64,000 bases of DNA, taken from assembly GCA_963761435.1 (NCBI GenBank), contig CAVXHJ010000010.1:1178001-1242000 (forward strand). The letters are read 5' to 3'. The stretch's first letter is position 1; each line of letters begins with the position of its first letter. Source of the DNA: Roseiarcus sp963761435 (GTDB taxonomy: Bacteria > Pseudomonadota > Alphaproteobacteria > Rhizobiales > Beijerinckiaceae). Positions 7,703 through 15,900 of the stretch are shown here, piece by piece. The notes beneath the pieces were generated by a model. It worked only from the letters and a program-made list of their open reading frames with translations. It was not told the origin of the DNA and made no database searches. The position numbers were made by a program, and so were the translations under genes.

Positions 7703-9130
7703 GGCTCTTGTGGCTATCACACGAGATGTCCGGTTTAGGTAGAGCACGAGCTGAGCGATAGTGCGGCGATTTTTGGAGGGGTTGGGATGCTTCAGACGGA
7801 AGTTCTTCAAGAGGGTGCGCATGAGCGGTGTTTTAGAACATTTTGAACCGCTGGGAATGAGCGGAACTGAACCAGGAAGAGGCGGCGGAGCTTGTGGGGG
7901 TGAGCGAGCGGACGTTCCGGCGCTGGACGCGCCGTTACGAGGAGGAGGGCGAGGCCGGGCTACTGGATCGCAGGCTCGGCAAGGCGTCGGGCAAGCGGGT
8001 TCCGCTCGACAGGGCGGAGGAGGAAGGAGAGGCTATATCGCGAGACGATACCAGGGCTTCACCGTCAAGCACGGCCACGAGCATCTGGTGAAGGATTATG
8101 GCTTCGGATAGGGCTACATCTGGTTGAATCTGGATCTTCAGTAGAAGGGCGTTGTCGGAAAGCCGCGGCGCAAGGGAGCGCACCGGACGAAGCGCGAGCG
8201 GCGGCCGCGGCCGGGAGATGATGCTGCATCAGGATGGCTCGCGGCAGGCCTGGCTCTAAGGCCAGGAGATGTGCTAGACCTGATCGTGACGATGGACGAC
8301 GAGACGCGCGCGATCGGCTCGGATTTCATGCCGAGTCTGATGGCTCGACATCGAGCTTCCGGGCGATGCAGCAAGGCGTTCGAGCAAGCACGGATTGCCG
8401 ATGAAACTGCGCACCAATCGTAGGTCGCATTACTTTCACACCCGCAAAGTTGGAGGTGATCTTGATCCCAGCCATCTGATGCAGGTCGGGCTGACGCAAG
8501 AACTATAGAGCGTCTAGCACATCGGCGCTTATAGGCCGCAGGAAGGCGGACGGTCGCAGCGCGCCTGCAAGACGTTGCAGGTTCGTCTGCCGAAGGAAAT
8601 CAAGCTTGCCGGAATGACGTCGATGGCGCCGTCTAACGCTTTCATCCGCCAGCTCTATCTGCCCGAGCACAACAGCCCGATACGATATAAGCAGTTGCGG
8701 GCTCTTGTGGCGTTATCTGTTGGTCGACCGGTTGACTGTTCGTTCGTCGAACCCTTGCCGTCATGGCCGGGCTTGTCCCGGCCATCCACGCCGGGCCGCC
8801 GCAAGAACGAGTGCCGCCTCGGCGCGACGGGCAGGAAGGCGGACGGTCGCAAGGCTTTTCGCGCTTGCCTGCGTAGATGCGCTGGGTCTTCGCGTGGATG
8901 GCCGGGACATCATGGCCGGGCTTGTCCCGGCCATCCACGCCGGGCCGCCGCAAGAACGAGTCCCGCCTCGGCGCGACCGGCAGGAAGGCGGACGGTCGCA
9001 AGGCTTTTCGCGCTTGCCTGCGTAGATGCGCTGGGCCTTCGTGGATGGCCGGGACAAGCCCGGCCATGACGCCTCGATGGCGCCGTCCGCCACCTCCGCC
9101 CTTCCCCACAACAGCCAACGCGATAAGAGC
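7703..9130. mobile_element. MITE-like repeat, copy 1, interrupted by a transposase remnant
   Basis: The element starts GGCTCTTGTGGC and ends GATAAGAGC, matching the ends of the tandem copies near 38.5-39.3 kb. Its first 12 bases (7703-7714) are cut off by the transposase remnant, and the full element resumes at 8700 and runs to 9130. The 9-bp GAAGTTGCG occurs just before the left tip (7694-7702) and just after the right end (9131-9139), like a target-site duplication. Inside are two tandem copies of a roughly 170-bp unit containing the palindromic ATGGCCGGGCTTGTCCCGGC core, and an inverted copy of that core near the right end. It encodes no plausible protein. The short frames in it are repeat artefacts. 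Confidence 0.7.
7715..8692 (+). pseudogene. Decayed ISNCY/IS1202-like transposase remnant
   Basis: Translated fragments in several frames assemble into a known transposase type. A helix-turn-helix stretch (NQEEAAELVGVSERTFRRW, then LLDRRLGKASGKRVP) is at about 7866-8000. YQGFTVKHGHEHLVKDYGFG follows at about 8045-8110, MMLHQDGSRQAWL at about 8218-8255, LIVTMDDETRAI at about 8280-8315, and LPKEIKLAGMTSM with AFIRQLYLPEHN at about 8587-8670. Stops and shifts separate the pieces, and the usual C-terminus after YLPxHN is missing. The 19-bp AGTTGCGGGCTCTTGTGGC is present immediately left (7696-7714) and right (8693-8711) of the block, consistent with the long target duplications of IS1202-like elements. 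It is inactive. Confidence 0.72.
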
Positions 9131-9270
9131 GAAGTTGCGCAAGCGGTGTGGCCAGCGGTCAAAATCAAAGGTTTGGCATCCGATTGAAGGGCGGCGGCGG
9201 AGGTGGTAGTTTTACCTGTTGCAGAGGCGAGCACAAACCCGCACGGTTCCCAAATCTAAGGGAGGGTCCG

Positions 9271-9909
9271 ATGGCAGTCTCGGTGGAATGGGAAATCAAG
9301 GCGACCGAGTTCGCCAATTGCAACTGTTCCTACGGTTGTCCGTGCCAGTTCAACGCGCTTCCCACTCACGGCAATTGCCGGTACGTCGCCGGGTTCCAGA
9401 TTGAACAGGGCCATTTTGGCGACGTGAAGCTTGACGGCCTGCGCGCCGTGACGATGGCGATTTGGCCCGGAGCGGTCCACGAGGGCAAGGGCACGATGCA
9501 GATGGTGATCGACGAGCGCGCCGATGCGCCGCAGCGAGACGCGCTTGCAAAAATCCTGACAGGTCAGGAAACCCTGGACATGGCGACGATGTGGTGGGTG
9601 TACGCCGCGATGTCCCCAACCAAGCTGCCGCCAATTTTCGCAAAGATCGACCTCGAGATCGACGTCGACGGCCGATCCGGGCGCCTGGAGGTCCCCGGAG
9701 TGGTTTCGTCGAAAGGCGCGCCGATCCGCAATCCAGTGACCGGCGCGGCCCATCGCGTCCGGATCGATTTTCCGGAGAGCTTCGAATACAAACTTGGCGA
9801 GATCGCCAGCGGCACATCGACGGTGACCGGGGCGCTGCCGATGGAGCTCAAGGACAGCTGGGGCTTGTTCTGTCGCATCCATCTCAGTCACAAGGGCCGC
9901 TTGAACTAG
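9271..9909 (+). CDS. DUF1326 domain-containing protein
   Basis: A 212-residue protein matching the DUF1326 pattern. The N-terminal WEIKATEFANCNCSYGCPCQFN cysteine cluster (CNCSYGCPC) is followed by HGNCRYVAGFQIEQGHFGDV and a central GQETLDMATMWWVYAAMSP region. I start at the ATG at 9271 because GGAGGG lies 5 bases upstream; the longer frame upstream runs into the repeat zone. The biochemical function is not established. The four closely spaced cysteines suggest metal or redox chemistry. It lies 15 bp upstream of a DUF2182 membrane protein gene, and the two domains commonly occur as neighbours. Confidence 0.88.
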   Translation: MAVSVEWEIKATEFANCNCSYGCPCQFNALPTHGNCRYVAGFQIEQGHFGDVKLDGLRAVTMAIWPGAVHEGKGTMQMVIDERADAPQRDALAKILTGQETLDMATMWWVYAAMSPTKLPPIFAKIDLEIDVDGRSGRLEVPGVVSSKGAPIRNPVTGAAHRVRIDFPESFEYKLGEIASGTSTVTGALPMELKDSWGLFCRIHLSHKGRLN

Positions 9910-9924
9910 ACGGTCTGCGCGGTC

Positions 9925-10689
9925 GTGCTCGGCGCTGTCCTGCGCCATGACCGGGCGCTCGTTCTCGCCGGCCTCGTTGTCGTCATCGTGCTGTCGTGGG
10001 TCTGGTTGCTGACGGGCGCCGGGCTCAAGATGGACGAGATGGACATGGGCGGCGGCCAGATCATGCTGATGGCGCCGCCGTGGACGCTCCAATATGCGGC
10101 GATGATCTTCCTCATGTGGGTCATCATGATGGCGGCGATGATGCTGCCGAGCGCCGCGCCAGCCATTCTGTTGGTGATCGCGCTGACCAAGCAGCGCGGC
10201 GAGCGCCACTCCATTCGTGCGAGCGGAGAGTTCGCGTTCGGCTATGTCGCCGTTTGGGCCGCATTCAGCCTGGTCGCGACGGGACTTCAATGGAGTCTCG
10301 ACCGTGCCGGATTGCTTTCGGAGAGCATGGCCAGCGGCAGCGTCGTCCTCGCGGCCGCGCTGTTGTTCGCCGCTGGCCTTTATCAATTGACGCCCTGGAA
10401 ACAGGCGTGCCTGCGGCGCTGCCGGTCGCCATTGGAGTTTCTCACGCGATATTGGCGACAGGGTCCTCTCGGTCCGATGCGCGCCGGGGTGTGGCACGGG
10501 GCGTACTGCTTCGGATGCTGCTGGATGCTCATGGCGCTCTTGTTCGTCGGCGGCCTGATGAACATGCTTTGGATCGCAGGACTTGCGCTTCTGGTTTTGG
10601 TGGAGAAGGCGGCGCCCCTTGGCGCTCGCGTGGGCCAGCTCGCTGGGGTCGGGCTGATTGGCTGGGGCGCGTTCCTGCTGGTTCACTGA
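9925..10689 (+). CDS. DUF2182 integral membrane protein
   Basis: A 254-residue membrane protein with about seven hydrophobic segments. It has a methionine-rich loop after helix 1 (KMDEMDMGGGQIMLM), a highly hydrophobic AAMIFLMWVIMMAAMMLPSA segment, and a conserved WKQACLRRCRSP motif followed by HGAYCFGCCWMLM. These are the hallmarks of the DUF2182 'predicted metal-binding membrane protein' family. Translation likely starts at the GTG at 9925. It follows the DUF1326 gene directly and is probably co-transcribed. Its partner and the Met/Cys/His-rich motifs suggest metal handling, but the role is unproven. Confidence 0.88.
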   Translation: MLGAVLRHDRALVLAGLVVVIVLSWVWLLTGAGLKMDEMDMGGGQIMLMAPPWTLQYAAMIFLMWVIMMAAMMLPSAAPAILLVIALTKQRGERHSIRASGEFAFGYVAVWAAFSLVATGLQWSLDRAGLLSESMASGSVVLAAALLFAAGLYQLTPWKQACLRRCRSPLEFLTRYWRQGPLGPMRAGVWHGAYCFGCCWMLMALLFVGGLMNMLWIAGLALLVLVEKAAPLGARVGQLAGVGLIGWGAFLLVH

Positions 10690-10849
10690 CCGGGTTGGCT
10701 GCGCAGCTTGCGGAAATCTTGGGCGTAAACCGAGCCCCTCGCCCCTCGTGACAAGTCCTGCATCAGACCCATAACGCCTCAGCCGTTGTCTCGCATGCGC
10801 TGCCTCGTGTCGAGAGAGCAAAGGCTGGATTTAATAAGCATCCGCCGCC

Positions 10850-11626
10850 TCAGCGTCCGCGCCATTGCGGCGCGCGCTTCTCCCTGAAAGCGGCGACGCC
10901 CTCGTCCTGATCGGACGATCGCAGCGCCTCGACCAGGGCCGGAAGGCGCAACATCTGCGCCTCTCTGGCGCTGAGGCGCTCGCCGGCCCGCACCATCTGC
11001 TTGATCGCGCGCACCGAAAGGGGCGCGCAGGCGAGGATGTCGGCGACCCAACGGGCGACCGCCGCGTCGAGCGCTTCTGGCGCCGCGACCTCGTTGACGA
11101 GGCCGAAGCGCAGGGCTTCGTCGGCGCCGATGCGCCGGCCGGTCAGCAGCATGCCCATCGCCTGGACATGGGGAATGCGGCGGGCGATGAGCGCAATGCC
11201 GCCGTCGAGCGCGAGCCGCCCGACGCGCGGCTCGGGCAGGCCGAAAGTCGCATCGGCGGAGGCGACGACGATGTCGCAGCCGAGCATCATCTCGAGCCCT
11301 CCGCCCAGCGCATAGCCGTTGACGCGCGCGACCACGGGCACATCCAGCGTATCGCGCAGAGCGAGGCCGCCGAACCCGCCGGGGCGACTTTGAGCCCAAT
11401 AGTCGAGGCCGGTCGCGCCCGAGCCGCCCTTCATGTCCGCGCCGGCGCAGAACGCGCGCGCGCCGGCGCCGGTGAGGATGACGACGCGGACATCGCGGTT
11501 CTTCTCGATCGTCTCCCAGACCCCGATCAGCTCGGTCTCGGTCGCCTGATCGACGGCGTTATGCCGCTCAGGCCGGTCGATCGTCACCCGCGCGACATGG
11601 TCCTGGACCGAGAACAGGACGTTCAA
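10850..11626 (-). CDS. Enoyl-CoA hydratase/isomerase family protein
   Basis: A 258-residue crotonase-fold protein. The oxyanion-hole segments FCAGADMKGG and YALGGGLEMMLGCDIVVAS are present, with the catalytic-type glutamate in GGGLE and a second in FGLPEPRVG. It probably hydrates or isomerises a CoA thioester. The start is a TTG at 11626, which overlaps the stop of the CoA-transferase gene (TTGA); no in-frame ATG occurs nearby. The much longer frame upstream merely shadows that gene. The adjacency suggests that an acid is first made into a CoA ester and then processed here. The exact reaction is unknown. Confidence 0.88.
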   Translation of the reverse strand: MNVLFSVQDHVARVTIDRPERHNAVDQATETELIGVWETIEKNRDVRVVILTGAGARAFCAGADMKGGSGATGLDYWAQSRPGGFGGLALRDTLDVPVVARVNGYALGGGLEMMLGCDIVVASADATFGLPEPRVGRLALDGGIALIARRIPHVQAMGMLLTGRRIGADEALRFGLVNEVAAPEALDAAVARWVADILACAPLSVRAIKQMVRAGERLSAREAQMLRLPALVEALRSSDQDEGVAAFREKRAPQWRGR

Positions 11627-12825
11627 CCGACGATTCCCGCCTGCTTCAAGGCCGCGATGCGGTCGGCGGAATAGCCGGCTTCGCGCAAGACCGCTTCGCC
11701 ATCGGCGCCGAGCGCGGGCGGCGCGCGGCGGAGCTGGAAAGCGCCCTCGCTCATCGCGAGCGGCGTGCCGATGAGCGGCAGCGCGCCGGCCTCGCCTTCG
11801 AGCGTCACCACCGTCCCGTTCGCCTTGGTCTGGTCGTGGCCAAGCGCCTCGGCGAGGGTGAGCACGGGCGCGCAGAGCAGGTCCTGCTCGTCGAGCCGGG
11901 CGAGCCAATATTCGGTCGCGTTCGAGGCGAATCGTTCGCGGAACAAAGCCTGCAATTCGGCCTTGTGGGCGACCTGTCCGGCGAAGGTCGCATAGCGCTG
12001 ATCGGCGGAAAGATCGGGGAGGCCGAGAGCCGCGCAAATGTCCCGCAGGGGATTGGTCTTGAACGCCCCGACCAGCACGATCGCGCCGTCGGTGGTCTCG
12101 AAGCCGCCGGTCAGCGGATAGGCGCCCCACGAGAAATGCCGGCCGCGCTGCAGCCACATCGCCGCTTCCTGCATCTGCATGGCGAGCATCGATTCGAACA
12201 GCGACACCGCGACCTGCTGGCCGCGGCCGGTTTTCACCCGTTGCAGGAGCGCAAGCAGGATCGCCTGAACGAGATGCATGCCGGCGGTATAGTCGCACAG
12301 CGACGTCGCATAGACGGCGAGCGGCTCGTCGTCGTTGCACTTGCGCCGCATCACTCCCGAGAGCGCCTGGGCCAGAATGTCCTGCCCGCCCTTGTAGGCG
12401 AGCGGCCCGCTCCGGCCGAAGCCGGAGCCGAAGGCGCAGATGATGCGCGGATTGATCTTGGCGAGCGCGTCATAGCCAAAGCCCATGCGCTCCATCACCC
12501 CGGCGCGGAAATTGTTGACGACCACATCGGCCGTCCGCGCGAGGTCGTAGATGATCGCCTTGCCGTCCTCCTTGCGCAGGTCGAGGGTGATCGAACGCTT
12601 GTTGCGGTTGAGGCTGCGGAACACCGGATTGTCGAGGCCGTCCGGATCGTCGGGGATCGAGGAGCGCGAGAGGTCGCCCGCGCCGGGCCGCTCGACCTTG
12701 ATGACGTCGGCGCCGTAATCGGCCAGCACCTGGGTGGCGCTCGGTCCGAGCATCACCTGGGTGAAGTCGATGACGCGCACGCCTGCGAGCGGCTGGGTCG
12801 AGGAAGAGGCGAAGGGAGCGTTCAT
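11623..12825 (-). CDS. CaiB/BaiF family CoA transferase
   Basis: A 400-residue class III CoA transferase. Family features include LAGVRVIDFTQVMLGPSATQ at the start, GADVIKVERPGAGD, LNRNKRSITLDLRKEDG, VVNNFRAGVMERMGFGY and the catalytic aspartate in SLCDYTAGMH. It transfers CoA between an acyl-CoA donor and a carboxylic acid. The ATG at 12825 is chosen because the protein then starts at the family's normal position. It is followed by the overlapping crotonase gene and lies 11 bp after the FAD oxidoreductase gene, with an NMT1-type importer upstream. The operon therefore looks like an uptake-plus-activation pathway for an unidentified acid. Confidence 0.9.
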   Translation of the reverse strand: MNAPFASSSTQPLAGVRVIDFTQVMLGPSATQVLADYGADVIKVERPGAGDLSRSSIPDDPDGLDNPVFRSLNRNKRSITLDLRKEDGKAIIYDLARTADVVVNNFRAGVMERMGFGYDALAKINPRIICAFGSGFGRSGPLAYKGGQDILAQALSGVMRRKCNDDEPLAVYATSLCDYTAGMHLVQAILLALLQRVKTGRGQQVAVSLFESMLAMQMQEAAMWLQRGRHFSWGAYPLTGGFETTDGAIVLVGAFKTNPLRDICAALGLPDLSADQRYATFAGQVAHKAELQALFRERFASNATEYWLARLDEQDLLCAPVLTLAEALGHDQTKANGTVVTLEGEAGALPLIGTPLAMSEGAFQLRRAPPALGADGEAVLREAGYSADRIAALKQAGIVG

Positions 12826-12836
12826 GGGCCTCGATC

Positions 12837-14189
12837 CTATTCGGCGGCGATGGTGAGCTTGGCGTTCGCCGCCGGCCGGTCGCCGGGGTCGGCGCCTCGC
12901 GCCCGCAGCCGCGCCTGGAGCGTCGCGACGTCGATCCTGTCGACCGCGACATCGCCCTCGAGCGCGAGCGCCGCGGCGATGCCCGCCGCCTCGCCCATCG
13001 CCATGCACGGCGGAATCTCGCGCGAACTGCGTTGCGCGGCGGACGTCGCGGAATAATGCCGGCCGGCGACCAGCAATTGCCCGACATCGCGCGGCAGGAG
13101 GGCGCGATAGGGGGTATAATAGTCGCGGCCGCGGGCGACGCTGTCGGCGAAGTGGCGCCGCCCCATAACGTCGTCCTTGGTCACCACGTAGACGCCTTCA
13201 AGGAGCCGTGTCTGGCGGACCCCGATCTGCGGGGCCACGTCAACGACGAACGCCTGCTCGAAGCCGGGCAGCTTTTCCCGCACGTAGGGGATGAGCGCGG
13301 CGATGCGTTCGCGGCCCTCGAAATCCGCGCGGGTCAGGTCCTCGACGTCGATCCCGTCGAGGCCGGTCATATGCGGGCAGTTGCACCACACGATTCCGTT
13401 CAGCGGCGTCTTGAGCCACCACTTGTCCCACGAGCCGCCGATGATCCGCTTGGCCTCGCGGTCGATCGCCCGAAAGGCGGCGGGCTCCTCGTATTCGAAC
13501 CGCTCGGCCGCCTCGACATCGATCCCGCCGAGCCGGAATACGGTTGTGACCATGTACGAACCGTGGACGAACGGCGCGCCGGCCGCGGCGGCGACATCGA
13601 GATCGCCGGTGGCGTCGACGACGACCTTGCCCATGATCGCCTGCCTGCCGCTCTTGCTTTCGCACACGACGCCGGTGATGCGGCCATCCTCGACGATCGC
13701 GCGCGAAAACCAGCTGTGCAGCCTGACGTCGACTTTGGCCTCGCCGACCATCGCATTGGACGCGCGCTTGAAGCCGTCGGGATCGAACGCGGCGGCGTAG
13801 CAGATCGGCTGGGGCTTGACGTGCGAATGAAAGTCGAAGACGCCCCAGCGCGACCATTTGCGCCACAGCGCCGGGTCGGAGCGACGTTCGGATTCGGGCG
13901 GCACGACGCAGAGGCCCATGCGCTCCATGCGCTCGACCAGCTCGCTGCAGAGCCCGCGCACCGAGATCTCCGCGCCGTTGCACATGTCGTCGAGCACGAG
14001 CACCATGCCGCCCGAGGCGAGGCCGCCGAGATAGGCGTAGCGTTCGAGCAGCGTGACCGAGAGGCCGCTGCGCGCGCCGGCGACCGCCGCGGCGATGCCC
14101 GCCGGACCGCCGCCGACCACAACGAGATCAGCGCGCCCAACGATCGGGACCTGGCCCGCCGGCTCGGCGATCGTGTCGGAAATGGTCAT
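12837..14189 (-). CDS. FAD-dependent oxidoreductase (FAD_oxidored family)
   Basis: A 450-residue flavoprotein. The N-terminal dinucleotide fold reads VVVGGGPAGIAAAVAGARSG with a downstream acidic end (LLERYAYLGG), and GLASGGMVL follows. A second FAD contact is VVVDATGDLDVAAAAGAPF, and the C-terminal FAD segment is LLVAGRHYSATSAAQRS through CMAMGEAAGIAAALA. This matches the 'FAD-dependent oxidoreductase' family often linked to catabolic or transporter operons. AAGGAG precedes the ATG at 14189, so the 97-codon longer frame is rejected. It sits between the permease gene and the CoA transferase gene. It may oxidise or dehydrogenate the imported compound, but the substrate is unknown. Confidence 0.87.
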   Translation of the reverse strand: MTISDTIAEPAGQVPIVGRADLVVVGGGPAGIAAAVAGARSGLSVTLLERYAYLGGLASGGMVLVLDDMCNGAEISVRGLCSELVERMERMGLCVVPPESERRSDPALWRKWSRWGVFDFHSHVKPQPICYAAAFDPDGFKRASNAMVGEAKVDVRLHSWFSRAIVEDGRITGVVCESKSGRQAIMGKVVVDATGDLDVAAAAGAPFVHGSYMVTTVFRLGGIDVEAAERFEYEEPAAFRAIDREAKRIIGGSWDKWWLKTPLNGIVWCNCPHMTGLDGIDVEDLTRADFEGRERIAALIPYVREKLPGFEQAFVVDVAPQIGVRQTRLLEGVYVVTKDDVMGRRHFADSVARGRDYYTPYRALLPRDVGQLLVAGRHYSATSAAQRSSREIPPCMAMGEAAGIAAALALEGDVAVDRIDVATLQARLRARGADPGDRPAANAKLTIAAE

Positions 14190-14227
14190 GGGCTGAACTC
14201 CTTCATGAACGGCAGTCAAACTTTCGA

Positions 14228-15076
14228 TCATCCGGTTTGCGCGACATTCCATTTGAGGAAATGGCTCTCGAGCCAGGAGATCACGCCGAAGAACGCCGCG
14301 GAAAAGGCGGAGCCGACGACGATGGTCGCGTAGAGCAGGGCTGAGTCGAAATTGTAGGTCGCCTGAATGATGAGCGCGCCGATGCCGGTCGTCGCGCCGA
14401 TCCATTCGCCCACGATCGCGCCGATGACGGAAGTCGCCGCGGCGATCTTGAGCGCCGCGAAGAGATAGGGCAGCGAGCACTTGAGCCGGAGCTTGAAGAA
14501 GATTTCGCTTGGGCTAGCCGAAAGGATGCGCATGAGCTCCATCTGCTGCGGGCTGACGGCGCGCAAGCCGCGCGTCATGTTGACCAGCGTCGGGAAGAAG
14601 CAGATGAGCGCGGCGATCGCGACCTTGGCGCTGAGGCCGTTGCCGAGCAGAAGCACGAGGATCGGCGCGTAAGCCATCACCGGAATTGTGTGGACCATCA
14701 CCGCGATCGGGAAGAAGGCCTCCTCGGCGGTGCGCTGGTAAACGAAGATGGTCGCGATCACGATCGCGGCCCAGTTGCCGATGATGAACCCGGCGACCGC
14801 TTCGGTGGCGGTCGGAACGAGATTGGCGATCAGAAGCCCGAATTTGGCGTAGAGGGTCGCCGCGACCGCGGTCGGCGCCGGGGCGATGAAGGGCCGCACA
14901 TGAAAGACGACGACGGCGAGCTCCCAGAGGACGAGCAGCAGGATCGCCGCTAGAGCGGGCAAGAGGCGCCGGCGCCAGGCCGCCGAGCGCGCGGCGGCGA
15001 CATATTCGGCGCGCGCGGCCTCGTCGCTGACGAAAGTATCGCCGGGGTCGGGCTGGGTCAGCGCCGGCGCGGTCAT
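14228..15076 (-). CDS. ABC transporter permease (NitT/TauT type)
   Basis: A 282-residue inner-membrane permease of the SsuC/TauC class. A long cytoplasmic N-terminus is followed by a first helix (LLPALAAILLLVLWELAVVV), further helices, and an EAA-like loop (GLRAVSPQQMELMRILSASP). The ATG at 15076 shares its A with the stop of the ATPase gene (TGATG), the likely coupled start; a GTG two codons upstream is possible. It works with the adjacent ATPase and Tat-exported NMT1-like binding protein. The family imports small anionic or aromatic compounds such as sulfonates, nitrate, thiamine precursors and phthalate. Confidence 0.9.
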   Translation of the reverse strand: MTAPALTQPDPGDTFVSDEAARAEYVAAARSAAWRRRLLPALAAILLLVLWELAVVVFHVRPFIAPAPTAVAATLYAKFGLLIANLVPTATEAVAGFIIGNWAAIVIATIFVYQRTAEEAFFPIAVMVHTIPVMAYAPILVLLLGNGLSAKVAIAALICFFPTLVNMTRGLRAVSPQQMELMRILSASPSEIFFKLRLKCSLPYLFAALKIAAATSVIGAIVGEWIGATTGIGALIIQATYNFDSALLYATIVVGSAFSAAFFGVISWLESHFLKWNVAQTG

Positions 15077-15888
15077 CAGCACGTCTCCAGCACGCGGCGC
15101 AGATGCGCCGTGAGCTCGACGAACTGAGGCGTCTCGCGCTCTTCGACGCCGCGCGGGGTCGGCAGCGGCACGTCGACGATTTCGCGCACCCGGCCAGGGC
15201 GGGCGGCCATGAGCAACACCTGTTGCCCAAGGAACGCCGCCTCATAGATCGAATGGGTGACGAAGAGGATCGTCGCGCCGGTATTTTCCCACACCCGCAA
15301 CAGTTCGACGTTGAGCCGGTCGCGGGTGATCTCGTCGAGCGCGCCGAAAGGCTCATCCATCAACAGGAGCTTCGGGTCGTTGACGAGCGCGCGGGCGATC
15401 GCCACGCGCTGGCGCATGCCGCCCGACAATTCATGCGGATAGGCCTTCTCGCGGCCGGAGAGGCCGACCAGCGCCAGCAGCTCGCGCGGATCACGCGCGC
15501 CGCCGCGCCTGGCCCGGCCCCCGACTTCGAGCGGCAATTCGACGTTCTCGAGCGCGGTCCGCCAGGCGAGCAACGAAGCGTCCTGGAACACGAAGCCGAT
15601 CGAGCGCGCCTCCCGCGCCGCCGCCGCCGAGCCTCCCATCACCTCGACCTCGCCGGAAGTCGCCGGAATGAGATCGGACACCACCCGCAAAAGCGTCGAC
15701 TTCCCGCAGCCGGAAGGGCCAAGGAGGGTCAGGAAGCCGCCTTGCGCCACGTTCATGCTGACGCGATCGAGCGCCGTGACCGCGCCGCGCTCGGTGGTGA
15801 AGCGCACCGTGACGTCGCGCAATCTGACGGCCGGGCTTTTTTTCGCGCCCGGCGCCTCCGGCGCCAGCTTGATGGCGGCCTCGGCCAA
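15076..15888 (-). CDS. ABC transporter ATP-binding protein (NitT/TauT type)
   Basis: A 270-residue ATPase. It has Walker A GPSGCGKST, a Q-loop (FVFQDASLLAW), a full signature LSGGMRQRVAIARAL, Walker B LLLMDEPFGALDE and the switch histidine FVTHSIYEAAFL. This layout is that of SsuB/TauB-like ATPases. It lies 12 bp downstream of the binding-protein gene and overlaps the permease gene by one base. All catalytic motifs are intact, in contrast to the ABC protein at 19.4-21.2 kb. Confidence 0.93.
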   Translation of the reverse strand: MAEAAIKLAPEAPGAKKSPAVRLRDVTVRFTTERGAVTALDRVSMNVAQGGFLTLLGPSGCGKSTLLRVVSDLIPATSGEVEVMGGSAAAAREARSIGFVFQDASLLAWRTALENVELPLEVGGRARRGGARDPRELLALVGLSGREKAYPHELSGGMRQRVAIARALVNDPKLLLMDEPFGALDEITRDRLNVELLRVWENTGATILFVTHSIYEAAFLGQQVLLMAARPGRVREIVDVPLPTPRGVEERETPQFVELTAHLRRVLETC

Positions 15889-15900
15889 AGTCCCGCCTCC

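Noticed and set aside
8575..9209. Overlapping frames encoding MAGLVPAIHAGPPQERVP and WPGLSRPSTPGRRKN-like peptides, also at 38515-39362
   Set aside because: They are translations of the MITE-like repeat in several frames and both strands, have no start signals, and vary with repeat copy number.
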